Positions 8,430 to 17,409 are shown, counted from the stretch's first letter. The stretch: DNA of 64,000 bases from Paenibacillus vini (GCF_018403325.1 NZ_BOSL01000016.1:1-64000); one strand, 5' to 3'. Translations and numbers: made by a program. The notes: generated by a model not told the origin, from the letters alone.

Positions 8430-10793
8430 TTGGACGAGAAAATTTTAAAAACGATGGAATATCGAAAAATTATAGAGCAATTGGCGAAATATACGCAGAC
8501 GCCGCTCGGAAGAGCCGAAGCTGAAGCGCTGTCTCCGGATTCCAACCTTGAGGAAGTGAAACGGCTGCTGCAAGGAACGGAAGAAGCCTTTACCGTCGAC
8601 AGGTTAAAAGGGTACCCGTCATTCGGCGGCATTGTCGACATAACGCCGGCCGTCAAGCGGGCGCGAATTGGCGGTACGTTGAATCCGCATGAGCTGTTCG
8701 GCATTGCGACTACGCTGGAAGGCGGGCGCCGAATCAAGCGATTCCTGGCTTCCATGCATGAAGACCAGCCGATCCCGCTCCTGTTCACGCTTAGCGATGC
8801 CATTAGCGAGCAGAAGCCGCTGGAGGAGGCCATCAAGCGGTGCATTGACGAGAGCGCCGAGGTGCTCGACTCCGCCAGCGCCGAGCTGTCGCAGATCCGC
8901 CGGGAACTGCGCGGCGGTGAGGTACGCATTCGCGAAAAGCTGGATGCGATGATCCGTTCCTCCAGCATATCGAAGATGCTGCAGGACCAATTGATCACGA
9001 TCCGCGGCGACCGGTTTGTTATTCCGGTTAAAGCGGAATACAGATCCCACTTCGGCGGGATTGTACACGATCAGTCCGGTTCCGGCGCGACGCTGTTCAT
9101 TGAGCCCGAATCCATCGTGGCGATGAATAACAAGCTGCGGGAAACCCGGCTTCGGGAAGAACGGGAAATCGAAGTGATTCTGCAGAAGCTGACGGCTCTG
9201 GTCGGTGAACAGGCGGAGCTGCTGTTTTATGACAGCGACGTGCTTGCACAGCTTGATTTTCTGTTTGCCAAAGCACGCTTGGCCCGGGAAATGAAGGCTA
9301 CGCTGCCGCGCATGAACGATCGCGGATTTATGAAGCTGAAGAAGGGACGTCATCCGCTTATCCCGGCGAACCAGGTTGTCCCGATCGATGTGGAATTGGG
9401 CAACCAATATTCGACGATTATCGTTACCGGCCCGAACACCGGCGGTAAGACCGTCACGCTCAAAACGATCGGCCTGCTGAGCCTCATGGCGATGTCCGGC
9501 TTGTTTGTTCCTGCGGAGGAAGGCAGCCAGTTGTGTGTCTTTGACGCCATATATGCAGATATCGGGGATGAGCAGAGCATCGAGCAAAGTCTCAGTACTT
9601 TTTCGAGCCATATGACCAATATTATTTCAATTCTGCGCAAAATGACCCCTAAAAGCCTCGTACTGCTGGATGAGGTCGGCGCCGGTACAGATCCTGCGGA
9701 AGGCTCCGCTCTCGCGATTGCGATTTTGGAGCATATTCATTCCCAGGGCTGCCGGATGGTGGCCACAACGCATTACAGCGAGCTGAAGGCATACGCTTAT
9801 GAACGAAAGGCCGTTATTAACGCGAGTATGGAGTTTGACGTTAATACGCTGAGTCCGACGTACCGGCTGCTGGTCGGTGTTCCGGGCCGAAGCAACGCGT
9901 TCGCAATCGCCGAACGGTTGGGCTTACCGGGAGCAATCCTGGACTATGCCCGGGGCGAGGTGAAGGAAGAGGATCAGCGGGTCGAGCATATGATTGCCTC
10001 GCTGGAAGAGAACCGGAACGTCGCGGAGCAGGAGCGGGAGACGGCAGAGAAGCTGCGAAAGGACTTGGAGGCTTTGCGGAGCCGCCATACGGCCGAACTG
10101 GAGAAGCTGGAGCAGCAAAGAGACCGCCGGCTGGAGAAGGCCGAAGAAGAGGCGAGAACGATCATCGCCAAGGCACGCAGCGAAGCCGAGAAGATTATCG
10201 AAGATTTACGGAAGCTGGCGCTCGAGGAAGGCGCTTCGGTCAAGGAGCATAAACTGATCGCCGCCCGGAAACAGCTGGATGAGGCGGAGCCGCAGCAACG
10301 CAAGAAGGCGGCCGGCAAGAAGACAGCCAAACCGCCGCGCCAAATTGAACCGGGCGATGAAGTGATGGTATACAGCCTTAATCAGAAGGGCCATATCGTG
10401 GAATTGTCCGGCAGCAAAGAAGCGATCGTCCAACTCGGAATCATGAAAATGAAGGTGGCTATGGACGATCTCGAGTTGATCGGATCGGCAGCATCGGCTA
10501 AGCCGGCACAGCGGACCGTAACCAATCTGAAGCGGACCAGAGACGATCAGGTCCGCAGCGAGCTGGATTTACGCGGTGCAAATCTGGAAGAAGCGCTGAT
10601 CGAAGTTGACCGCTTCATCGATGAAGCCTATTTGGGCAATCTGGGCCAGATCTATATCATCCACGGCAAAGGAACGGGAATATTGCGTACCGGTATTTCG
10701 GATTATTTGCGCAGGCACAAGCATATAAAGAGTTATCGTCTCGGAAATTACGGGGAAGGCGGTACCGGAGTCACGGTAGCCGAACTGAAGTGA
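8430..10793 (+). CDS. mutS2: MutS2 family endonuclease/ATPase
   Basis: A 787-residue protein of the MutS2 family, which in Firmicutes acts on branched DNA and on collided ribosomes. It lacks the mismatch-recognition domain of MutS. Walker A GPNTGGKT is at 334-341, Walker B LVLLDEVGAGTDP at about 410-422 (D414, E415), a coiled coil at about 515-635, and the C-terminal Smr endonuclease domain at about 711-787 with LDLRG and HGKGTG motifs. The TTG start at 8430 gives the usual family length (about 785) although its ribosome binding site (GAGGGGAG) is 12 nt away. Confidence 0.95.
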   Translation: MDEKILKTMEYRKIIEQLAKYTQTPLGRAEAEALSPDSNLEEVKRLLQGTEEAFTVDRLKGYPSFGGIVDITPAVKRARIGGTLNPHELFGIATTLEGGRRIKRFLASMHEDQPIPLLFTLSDAISEQKPLEEAIKRCIDESAEVLDSASAELSQIRRELRGGEVRIREKLDAMIRSSSISKMLQDQLITIRGDRFVIPVKAEYRSHFGGIVHDQSGSGATLFIEPESIVAMNNKLRETRLREEREIEVILQKLTALVGEQAELLFYDSDVLAQLDFLFAKARLAREMKATLPRMNDRGFMKLKKGRHPLIPANQVVPIDVELGNQYSTIIVTGPNTGGKTVTLKTIGLLSLMAMSGLFVPAEEGSQLCVFDAIYADIGDEQSIEQSLSTFSSHMTNIISILRKMTPKSLVLLDEVGAGTDPAEGSALAIAILEHIHSQGCRMVATTHYSELKAYAYERKAVINASMEFDVNTLSPTYRLLVGVPGRSNAFAIAERLGLPGAILDYARGEVKEEDQRVEHMIASLEENRNVAEQERETAEKLRKDLEALRSRHTAELEKLEQQRDRRLEKAEEEARTIIAKARSEAEKIIEDLRKLALEEGASVKEHKLIAARKQLDEAEPQQRKKAAGKKTAKPPRQIEPGDEVMVYSLNQKGHIVELSGSKEAIVQLGIMKMKVAMDDLELIGSAASAKPAQRTVTNLKRTRDDQVRSELDLRGANLEEALIEVDRFIDEAYLGNLGQIYIIHGKGTGILRTGISDYLRRHKHIKSYRLGNYGEGGTGVTVAELK

Positions 10794-10809
10794 CGGGGAG
10801 GAGAACGGA

Positions 10810-11226
10810 TTGAAAGGAACCATTGATCCGCTGCTTGAGCAGCCGATCGGGCTGATGGCGGGATATTTTTCCGTAGCGGTTGTAGAACTGATCGTGTTTC
10901 TTTCCTGCTTTGAGCTTGTAACGAAGTATCGGTGCTGGCATGAGATAAAACGGGGAAATATGGCGGCATCGCTGGCCACGGGGGGCAAAATCTTCGGAAT
11001 TTGCAATATTCTGCGTTTTGCGACCGAACGTTCATCCATTTATGAGTTTATCGGGTGGTCTTTTGTCGGAGCGTTTCTGTTTTTCCTTGCTTATATGATG
11101 TTTGAGTTTGTGACCCCGGTCTTTCAGATCGACAAGGAGATCGCAGCGGGCAATGTGGCGGTGGGCTTTATCGCTATGGCCGTTTCGGTTTCTGTGTCCT
11201 TTGTGATCGGAGCCTGTATCGTTTAG
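10810..11226 (+). CDS. DUF350 family membrane protein
   Basis: A 138-residue integral membrane protein with four predicted helices. It matches DUF350-type proteins by the two-fold repeat of a hydrophobic pair followed by a charged loop (KRGNMAASLATGGKIFG and EIAAGNVAVGFIAMAVSV). TTG start at 10810, after GGGGAGGAG. It lies 16 bp after mutS2 and is probably co-transcribed with it. Function unknown. Confidence 0.7.
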   Translation: MKGTIDPLLEQPIGLMAGYFSVAVVELIVFLSCFELVTKYRCWHEIKRGNMAASLATGGKIFGICNILRFATERSSIYEFIGWSFVGAFLFFLAYMMFEFVTPVFQIDKEIAAGNVAVGFIAMAVSVSVSFVIGACIV

Positions 11227-11238
11227 GAGGAGTATGGC

Positions 11239-11322
11239 ATGTTGAAAAACCTGGTCCGGGTTTTATTCGTGGCCTCGATGCTGTTCTTGATCGCCGGAAT
11301 CATTTTCTTGGTTAGATCGTGA
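11239..11322 (+). CDS. Small single-span membrane protein (27 aa)
   Basis: A 27-residue ORF, MLKNLVRVLF then a hydrophobic stretch (VASMLFLIAGIIFLV) ending in a basic RS. A good TAGGAGGAG site is 8-9 nt upstream, and it starts 12 bp after the DUF350 stop. One basic N-terminal segment plus one helix is typical of small membrane proteins. Its reality rests only on the ribosome binding site, composition and operon position. Confidence 0.55.
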   Translation: MLKNLVRVLFVASMLFLIAGIIFLVRS

Positions 11323-11370
11323 TGACGGGTTGGATGAATAATTAATTTGTTAATGGAAGGATGGGCTGAA

Positions 11371-11901
11371 ATGGAAACGACAATCTGCCCTTGGTGTCAA
11401 ACCGAAATTGTATGGGATGAAGAACTGGGACCCGAAGAGGAATGTCCTTATTGCCATAATGAGCTTAAGGGATACCGTACTTTGAATATTTCTCTCGGCG
11501 AGGAAGATGAATTGGAGGAAGACGAGGATTTGGAGGCGGAAGAAGAAGGCCTCGGTCTTTGGGAAGAGGATGACGAAAGCCATCTGAATGCGATTCGGCG
11601 GGTAGAAGCTTTTGCAACGGACGGAGGAGATCTGCTTGCTTATGAATCCGGCGTCGAAAAGATTCTGGACAGGCAGGAAGAAGTTCCCGAATGTCCGCAT
11701 TGCCGGGAATATATGATGTTTGCGGGAGTTCAGACGTTAGGTGCGGATTATGCTCCTGTCGTGCCCGAGGGTGCAAAAGGGCCGTTGCTGAAACCGGCAG
11801 CCAAGCTAAACGTCTATGTCTGCACCGCTTGCTTCCATGTCGGTTCCTTCTTATCGGAGGATGACCGGAACGCATTGATTCGCACAGTAAGTGAAGATTG
11901 A
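11371..11901 (+). CDS. Zinc-ribbon protein with acidic linker
   Basis: A 176-residue soluble protein. Two N-terminal CxxC knuckles (C6/C9 and C25/C28) form a zinc ribbon, followed by an unusually acidic stretch (about 42-70, mostly Glu and Asp). A second pair of knuckles near the C-terminus (CPHC about 119 and CTAC about 158) would make another zinc site. ATG at 11371 has GGAAGGA 9 nt upstream; an in-frame TTG at 11347 lacks a site. No characterised family is recognised. The layout suggests a protein- or nucleic-acid-binding adaptor, but that is a guess. Confidence 0.7.
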   Translation: METTICPWCQTEIVWDEELGPEEECPYCHNELKGYRTLNISLGEEDELEEDEDLEAEEEGLGLWEEDDESHLNAIRRVEAFATDGGDLLAYESGVEKILDRQEEVPECPHCREYMMFAGVQTLGADYAPVVPEGAKGPLLKPAAKLNVYVCTACFHVGSFLSEDDRNALIRTVSED

Positions 11902-11914
11902 TTTTTGTGAACTT

Positions 11915-11963
11915 GGGGGCTTCCCTGGCCATACATTATGGCTGGAGGGAGGCCTCCTTTTAC
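11915..11963 (+). terminator. Intrinsic terminator after the zinc-ribbon gene
   Basis: A long stem (GGGGGCTTCCCTGGCCATA with TATGGCTGGAGGGAGGCCTCC, one or two bulges) and CTTTT tail. Confidence 0.85.
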
Positions 11964-12078
11964 ATTTCAAAGAAAACTTGACGATAAGGGGCTCACTCCA
12001 TTTTTGCGTCGTTATGTCATGCTTCCCCGCAGATTGGGTATCTTACATTTACACTGAATCGTTGGAGGAGCAAAATGC

Positions 12079-13281
12079 ATGAGCAGTTCTCTTAACGGCC
12101 AATCCAGGCTGCTGTTAGCCGTGAATGGATTATTCGTTTTGGCCGGGGCGTTGTCGGGAACTTTTTTGAACGTCTATTTATGGAAGGTCAAACAGGATTT
12201 TGCGATGATCGGATGGTTCACGTTCAGTCAACAGCTAGCGCTCGGGCTTACGTTTTGGATCGCCGGCAAATGGGTGAAGGAGCAGGATAAGATGATCTCC
12301 CTCCGGCTGGGGATCGTCGTTTCAGGAATATTCTATCTGCTGGTTCTGTGGGCGGGAGCGCATACCGTCGATTATATATGGCCGCTTGGATTTCTGTTCG
12401 GCATCGGATCGGGGCTGTTTTGGCTAGCTTTTAATGTCGTTTATTTTGAAGTGACGGATGTCGATACCCGGGATTTGTTCAATGGCTGGATCGGGATTCT
12501 GGGCTCCGTGATCGGCATTTTAGGTCCGTGGACTTCCGGTTGGATTATTTCCGCGATGAAGGGAAATCTCGGATATCGCGTCATATTCACGGTTTCGCTG
12601 ATCGTCTACGGAATCGGCATCCTGCTTAGCTTTTGGCTGAAAAAAAGAAAACGCGGCGGTCCCTACCGGTGGATGGAACCTTTCCGGCAGTTTGGCAAGA
12701 ATAGTCCCTGGCGGCAGGCCGTCCCGGCATCCGCGGCTCATGGAGTGCGGGAGGGCGTCTTTTCGTTTCTGGTCACATTGCTCGTATTTATCAGCACTTC
12801 GGCAGAGAGGAAAGTCGGCCAGTTTTCGTTGGTTACTTCACTTGTTTCCCTGGTCAGCTTCTGGGCGGTCGGAAAATGGCTCCACATTCGCTTCCGGTAT
12901 GCCGGAATGCTCGTTGGAGCGGTACTCATTACGGGGGTCATCGGCCCGCTTCTGTGGGACGTCAACTATGTTACGCTGATGCTCTTCGGGATCGGGACTT
13001 CCCTGTTCATGCCGCTGTATTTGCTTCCGGTCATCTCCTCGGTGTTCGATCTTATCGGGAAAAATGAGGATACCGTAGAGCAGCGCGTCGAATTGATCGT
13101 ACTCCGCGAACTGAGCATCATGGTAGGGAGACTCCTTGGCACGCTCCTGTTCATTATCATATTTACCTGGTCTCCTCATATGAAGACGGTGATTTGGCTT
13201 ATGCTGGGTCTTGGAGCAACCCCTTTGCTCAGTTGGGTTCTCATCCGTAAATTATTTAAGCACCCGGTTGATGCCGCTTGA
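12079..13281 (+). CDS. MFS transporter
   Basis: A 400-residue membrane protein with about 12 hydrophobic segments, split by a basic cytoplasmic loop near 190-205 (KKRKRGG), the usual 6+6 layout of the major facilitator superfamily. It resembles the YqgE-type group of Firmicute transporters. No substrate can be deduced. ATG at 12079 has GGAGG about 10 nt upstream. Monocistronic, ending in a terminator shared with the convergent oxidoreductase gene. Confidence 0.8.
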   Translation: MSSSLNGQSRLLLAVNGLFVLAGALSGTFLNVYLWKVKQDFAMIGWFTFSQQLALGLTFWIAGKWVKEQDKMISLRLGIVVSGIFYLLVLWAGAHTVDYIWPLGFLFGIGSGLFWLAFNVVYFEVTDVDTRDLFNGWIGILGSVIGILGPWTSGWIISAMKGNLGYRVIFTVSLIVYGIGILLSFWLKKRKRGGPYRWMEPFRQFGKNSPWRQAVPASAAHGVREGVFSFLVTLLVFISTSAERKVGQFSLVTSLVSLVSFWAVGKWLHIRFRYAGMLVGAVLITGVIGPLLWDVNYVTLMLFGIGTSLFMPLYLLPVISSVFDLIGKNEDTVEQRVELIVLRELSIMVGRLLGTLLFIIIFTWSPHMKTVIWLMLGLGATPLLSWVLIRKLFKHPVDAA

Positions 13282-13335
13282 CCGGACAGGAAGTTACAAT
13301 CCTGGTGATCGCAGGCAGTGGAATCGTATACTTAG

Positions 13336-13360
13336 CCCGCTCCGTTTAAGGAGCGGGTTT
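13336..13360. terminator. Bidirectional terminator containing the oxidoreductase stop codon
   Basis: Perfect 8-bp stem CCCGCTCC / GGAGCGGG with a GTTTAA loop and TTT tail. The stop codon of the minus-strand gene (TTA at 13346-13348 on the plus strand) lies in the loop. Confidence 0.85.
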
Positions 13361-14566
13361 GGTGCTTCGGGTCAGCGCAAACAGTTCCATATCGCTGCGC
13401 GGTTTGCCGGCAAGCACATCCGTAATCATCTCGGCGGCGAGCATGCTGCATACGGTTCCGTTTCCTCCATAACCTTCAAGGAAGAAACAATGGGGATAAT
13501 CCGGATGGGTTCCGATATAAGGCAATCCGTCCCGGGTTTCCCCGAATACGGCTCCCCAGGAATAAGCGGCACGTAGTCCAGATTTTTCCGGAAACATGTT
13601 GTGAATGAGTTCGAGAAGCTCCTGTCCTTTTTTTATTTCCCGGCCTTCCTTTAACACATTGCCCGTTAAAGGCTCATCCAGCCCTCCAGCCATAATCCGG
13701 CCGTCGGGGGTTGTCCGCATATAAAGGTAGGGGCGGGCGGTTTCCCAGATCAGACAGCGCTCGTGCCAATCCTTGAAATGGTTTACCGGTTCTGTCACGA
13801 CCGCGTAGGTGCTCGTTAAATAAGCTCCGGGTTCCCGTTTCAGAAGCTGGGTTTCATAACCGGTAGCTACGATGACATGTTTGGCGCGAATGACCCGCTG
13901 TCCGGAACGGCAGCTAACCCCGTCACTATGGAATGTCCAGCCCGTAATAGGCGTATGCTCGTAAATTTGCAGCCCTTTGGTCGTCGCTTTCTTCAGGAGT
14001 TCGTGAACGAGGGCAAACGGATTGATCTCGGCGTCCCCCTGAGTGTAAATTGCCCCAGGCCTGCGGAACGGAAACCGTCCGGAGAAATCTTCTTCGTTCC
14101 ACCAGTCCACCTGAAATCCGTATTTTTTTAAATTCTCGTATTCTTCCCTCAGCATGGAAACATCCTCAGCGGTGCTCGCCATATACAGGCTGCTTCTCTC
14201 CTTCGGTAAGAGATCCGGATGCAGCTTTCCTCCCAGTTCTTTTAAACGGACGAGGGCATCCCTGCAGAGCCTGTAAAAGTGAACCGCCGTCTCTTCACCA
14301 AAAGTATGAATGAATGAGGTCAAGGTTTTATCATTGGCGTACTGAAGAATTCCCGTATTCGCCAGCGTGCTGCCCGAGCCGATTTCATTTTTCTCGGCTA
14401 AAACGATATTCATGCCTAAATCGGTCAAAAGATGAGCGCAAAGAGCCCCGCTGATTCCGCCCCCAATGATGAGACAGTCGCAAGAAATATCTTGCCCTAA
14501 AGCAGGGTAGTCGGGGACAGGACCGATCGTCCTGGGCCAGACGTGTTCGCCCGAATGTAATTTCAT
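13346..14566 (-). CDS. FAD-dependent oxidoreductase (DAO family)
   Basis: A 406-residue flavoenzyme of the D-amino-acid oxidase/glycine oxidase superfamily. Near the N-terminus is the FAD-binding Rossmann motif DCLIIGGGISGALCAHLL, then ExxxxGSGSTxxNTG as in GlpO/DadA-like enzymes; a C-terminal FAD segment reads GLPYIGTHPDYPHCFFLEGYGGNG. ATG at 14566 is used because GGAGGG lies 8 nt upstream; an ATG 63 bp further up has no such site. The substrate is unknown. The related B. subtilis and Paenibacillus proteins are annotated only as FAD-binding oxidoreductases. Confidence 0.85.
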   Translation of the reverse strand: MKLHSGEHVWPRTIGPVPDYPALGQDISCDCLIIGGGISGALCAHLLTDLGMNIVLAEKNEIGSGSTLANTGILQYANDKTLTSFIHTFGEETAVHFYRLCRDALVRLKELGGKLHPDLLPKERSSLYMASTAEDVSMLREEYENLKKYGFQVDWWNEEDFSGRFPFRRPGAIYTQGDAEINPFALVHELLKKATTKGLQIYEHTPITGWTFHSDGVSCRSGQRVIRAKHVIVATGYETQLLKREPGAYLTSTYAVVTEPVNHFKDWHERCLIWETARPYLYMRTTPDGRIMAGGLDEPLTGNVLKEGREIKKGQELLELIHNMFPEKSGLRAAYSWGAVFGETRDGLPYIGTHPDYPHCFFLEGYGGNGTVCSMLAAEMITDVLAGKPRSDMELFALTRSTKPAP

Positions 14567-14723
14567 CGTTCCATCCCTCCAACAGTGATAGCAAGTGGAC
14601 TTGTATAGTGTCCCTAATCCAATATTCACCGCGGCGCCACAAGTATAACCTCTGACCTATGATAAAAATTTCGAAGCGGGACATAATATGCCCGAATGCA
14701 ACCATCTATCAGGAGGAAACGAG

Positions 14724-14957
14724 ATGAACTATACGCAAATGCAGCCGCTGTCCGGCAAAGAAGTCAACTATATTGCGGATTCTGTGGCTAATGAAGACAT
14801 GTTGATCAAGATGTGCGCGGCTGCAGCCGCCGTAGCGACCAATGCACAAATCGAGCAGGCGATTTCGGAGCATATGCGGGTTCACGAGCATCATCTGCAC
14901 ACGCTGATTAACGCGCTGAAACAGCATCAGCCCCTTGCTCCAAGCCAAGCCCAGTAA
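14724..14957 (+). CDS. Small helical protein paired with CotF-like coat protein
   Basis: A 77-residue, mostly alpha-helical protein with an AxxAVATNAQIEQAISEHMRVHEHHLHTLINAL core, resembling half of a ferritin-like or CotF helical hairpin. Perfect AGGAGG site 7 nt upstream. It lies 36 bp before the CotF-like gene and is likely co-expressed, so a spore coat role is inferred from context only. Confidence 0.6.
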   Translation: MNYTQMQPLSGKEVNYIADSVANEDMLIKMCAAAAAVATNAQIEQAISEHMRVHEHHLHTLINALKQHQPLAPSQAQ

Positions 14958-14993
14958 ATTGCGGATCCAACAAAACCATAGGAGGAATCTTTC

Positions 14994-15380
14994 GTGAACC
15001 CACAAACCAGCACAGGGCAAATGTCCCAGGACGACTTGTTGAAAATAATTCTTGCCGATCTTCGGCGTACGGTTCGAGAGTATACCACGGCGACCACGGA
15101 GTCGTCCTGCCCGTCGATCAGACGGACGTTTGCCGAGTTGACGGACAGCACCTTGCGTCTGCAGGGCGATCTTTACACGCTGCTTGAACGGCATCAGATT
15201 TATTCGCCTCCTGCCGGAGCTACCCGCCAGGAAATCGATAAGAAAATCCAGGAGGCGGAAAAGACGCACCAGAAGGTGCATCAGTTCGTGCAGCAGCAGA
15301 CAACCCGTTCGAATTCGTATATGCATCCCGCTAATGTCCCATACCATCAAACCAATATCCAGAATCCTTATTACACTTAA
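14994..15380 (+). CDS. Spore coat protein, CotF family
   Basis: A 128-residue protein of the Coat_F type: an N-terminal MSQDDLLKIILADLRRTVREYTTATTE helix, a second helix (RRTFAELTDSTLRLQGDLYTLL) and a Pro/Tyr/Asn/Gln-rich tail ending in NPYYT. These proteins localise to the inner coat of the spore. GTG at 14994 follows TAGGAGGAAT. It forms a two-gene unit with the helical protein upstream and ends at a terminator. Confidence 0.8.
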   Translation: MNPQTSTGQMSQDDLLKIILADLRRTVREYTTATTESSCPSIRRTFAELTDSTLRLQGDLYTLLERHQIYSPPAGATRQEIDKKIQEAEKTHQKVHQFVQQQTTRSNSYMHPANVPYHQTNIQNPYYT

Positions 15381-15411
15381 ACCGTTTGACTGGAAAATAA
15401 GACCGTAACCC

Positions 15412-15454
15412 AAAACGTCCATCTCCTGGAATCTTCCATGGAGTGGACGTTTTT
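15412..15454 (+). terminator. Intrinsic terminator after the coat genes
   Basis: AAAACGTCCA pairs with TGGACGTTTT and CTCC with GGAG inside; ends in TTTTT. Confidence 0.85.
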
Positions 15455-15553
15455 CTTTGCAGGATGCCCAAATTCATGTAATATAAGTATTAAATTTAGA
15501 TTCCGGAGGCAAACGTCTACCGACGCCGCCGGAACAGCGCTGGAGGGTGAAGC

Positions 15554-16054
15554 ATGAAACAATTGAGCGAACTGAAGCTGAAAGTGCTGGATCTCCTGAA
15601 AGAGGACGCCCGCCGGGATCCGAAGCTGCTGGCAACCTTGCTGGGCGTATCTTCGGAAGAAGTCGCAGCCGCGATCGCCGAATTGGAAGAAGATCACGTC
15701 ATCGTGAAATATGCGACCGTGATCAATTCGAGCAAATTGGACGACGAGAAAGTAACCGCCTTGATCGAAGTGCAAATCACGCCCGAACGCGGGAGAGGCT
15801 TCGAAGCCATCGCGGAACGGATTTACCTGTTCCCGCAGGTGATGTCCGTCTATCTGATGTCCGGAGCTTACGATTTGTTGGTGGAAGTGGAAGGGCGCAA
15901 TTTGAAGGAAGTGGCCAGTTTTGTCTCCGACAAGCTGTCACCGCTGGAATCCGTACTTTCAACGAAAACGCATTTTATTCTTAAAAAATATAAACAAGAC
16001 GGCATCATTTTCGAAGATCCCGAAGAAGACCGCCGCCTGATGATTTCTCCGTAA
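15554..16054 (+). CDS. alaR: Lrp/AsnC-family regulator (AlaR-like)
   Basis: A 166-residue regulator: winged helix-turn-helix at about 5-55 (RRDPKLLATLLGVSSEEVAAAIAELEEDHVI) and an AsnC-type RAM ligand-binding domain at about 65-145 (VMSVYLMSGAYDLLVEVEG). It sits 13 bp before an aminotransferase, the same pair as B. subtilis yugG-yugH (alaR-alaT), where AlaR activates the alanine aminotransferase gene. The name is by synteny and family. The TGGAGGGTGAAGC site supports ATG at 15554. Confidence 0.8.
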   Translation: MKQLSELKLKVLDLLKEDARRDPKLLATLLGVSSEEVAAAIAELEEDHVIVKYATVINSSKLDDEKVTALIEVQITPERGRGFEAIAERIYLFPQVMSVYLMSGAYDLLVEVEGRNLKEVASFVSDKLSPLESVLSTKTHFILKKYKQDGIIFEDPEEDRRLMISP

Positions 16055-16067
16055 AGGAAGTAATGTT

Positions 16068-17279
16068 ATGAGCGTAAAATCACAAGGACAGGCAGAACAG
16101 AACGAAAATTCAATGACTTCTTACTTAGCTCCGCGGGTTAGAGATATTAAGCCTTCAGGGATTCGCCGTTTCTTCGACCTTGCCAGCGGTAATAAGGATA
16201 TTATTACGCTGGGGGTAGGGGAGCCTGACTTCATTACTCCATGGCATGTCCGGGAAGCTTGCGTCTACTCTCTGGAGCGCGGCTTTACGAGCTACACAAG
16301 CAATGCAGGCACTCCCGAGCTTCGTGAAGCGATTGCGGAATATCTGTATAACAGCTACGAAGTGAAATATAACCCGAAAGATGAAATCCTTGTGACTGTG
16401 GGTGCGAGCGAAGCTATTGATCTGGCCTTGCGCGCGCTGATCGTACCTGGAGATGAAATTCTGGTTCCGGCGCCTTGTTACATCTCTTACTCGCCGATTA
16501 CCGAAGTCGGCGGCGGTGTACCGGTGGAAATCGAGACGTTCGCCAAGGACAATTTCAAATTGAAGCCGGAACAGCTTAAAGCGGCAATCACTCCGAAATC
16601 CAAGGTTTTGATTCTGAATTATCCGAGCAACCCGACCGGCGGCACCATGAGTTATGAGGATTGGCTGCCGATTGCGAAAATCGTGGAAGAACACGACCTA
16701 ATCGTAATTTCCGACGAAATTTATTCCGAATTGACTTATGGCGATAAGCACGTAAGTTTTGCTTCCATTCCCGGAATGAAAGACCGGACCATTCTGGTCA
16801 ACGGCTTTTCCAAAGCTTTTGCGATGACAGGCTGGCGCATGGGATATGCTTGCGGCCATCCGGATTTGATCTACGCCATGCTGAAGATTCATCAATACAC
16901 TGTCATGTGCGCTCCGGTTATGGGTCAGGTAGCAGCGCTTGAAGCCCTCAAAAATGGGCTGAAGGAGAAGGACCTTATGGTCGAATCCTACAACCAACGC
17001 AGAAGATTGATCGTTCAAGGATTGCGTGATGTAGGTTTGTCTTGTCATGAGCCTCAAGGCGCTTTCTATGCATTCCCGAGCGTCGAGTCAACCGGCCTGA
17101 GCTCGGATGAATTTGCTACCCGGCTATTGGTTGAGGCCAAAGTTGCGGCTGTGCCCGGAAATGTGTTCGGTGCTGGCGGTGAAGGCTTCCTCCGCTGCTC
17201 CTATGCGACTTCCGTAAATCAGATCAGCGAGGCGCTCCACCGGATGGGACAATTCATTCATAAATTGAAACAAGGCTGA
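16068..17279 (+). CDS. alaT: Class I aminotransferase (AlaT-like)
   Basis: A 403-residue PLP-dependent fold-type I aminotransferase. Visible motifs are NYPSNPTGG (substrate and PLP contacts), SDEIYSELTY, and NGFSKAFAMTGWRMGY, where the Lys is the Schiff-base residue. It probably makes alanine from pyruvate and glutamate, judging from synteny with B. subtilis yugGH; other members act on aromatic or branched substrates. It is co-transcribed with the Lrp-type regulator upstream, which probably controls it. Confidence 0.85.
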   Translation: MSVKSQGQAEQNENSMTSYLAPRVRDIKPSGIRRFFDLASGNKDIITLGVGEPDFITPWHVREACVYSLERGFTSYTSNAGTPELREAIAEYLYNSYEVKYNPKDEILVTVGASEAIDLALRALIVPGDEILVPAPCYISYSPITEVGGGVPVEIETFAKDNFKLKPEQLKAAITPKSKVLILNYPSNPTGGTMSYEDWLPIAKIVEEHDLIVISDEIYSELTYGDKHVSFASIPGMKDRTILVNGFSKAFAMTGWRMGYACGHPDLIYAMLKIHQYTVMCAPVMGQVAALEALKNGLKEKDLMVESYNQRRRLIVQGLRDVGLSCHEPQGAFYAFPSVESTGLSSDEFATRLLVEAKVAAVPGNVFGAGGEGFLRCSYATSVNQISEALHRMGQFIHKLKQG

Positions 17280-17336
17280 TTCTTAAGTACCTCACCCGGG
17301 AAAATGGGGCTAATTAACATTTCTTTCATATTTTAA

Positions 17337-17366
17337 TTGATCACTGTCCAATTGACATGGTATAAT
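17337..17366 (+). promoter_or_regulatory. SigA promoter of the Spo0E-like gene
   Basis: TTGATC (17337-17342), 18-bp spacer, TATAAT (17361-17366), 44 bp before the start codon. Confidence 0.6.
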
Positions 17367-17409
17367 TTTATTTTGGAAGAGGGTTTAGTTTCTCAGGGAG
17401 GGATTACTT

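Noticed and set aside
11891-12082. Small plus-strand ORF between the zinc-ribbon gene and the MFS gene
   Set aside because: It overlaps the end of one gene and runs through the terminator hairpin at 11915-11963; no ribosome site.
14659-14690. SigE or SigK promoter before the coat genes (CATAATAT at 14682)
   Set aside because: The -10 resembles SigE, but no -35 element at correct distance was found.
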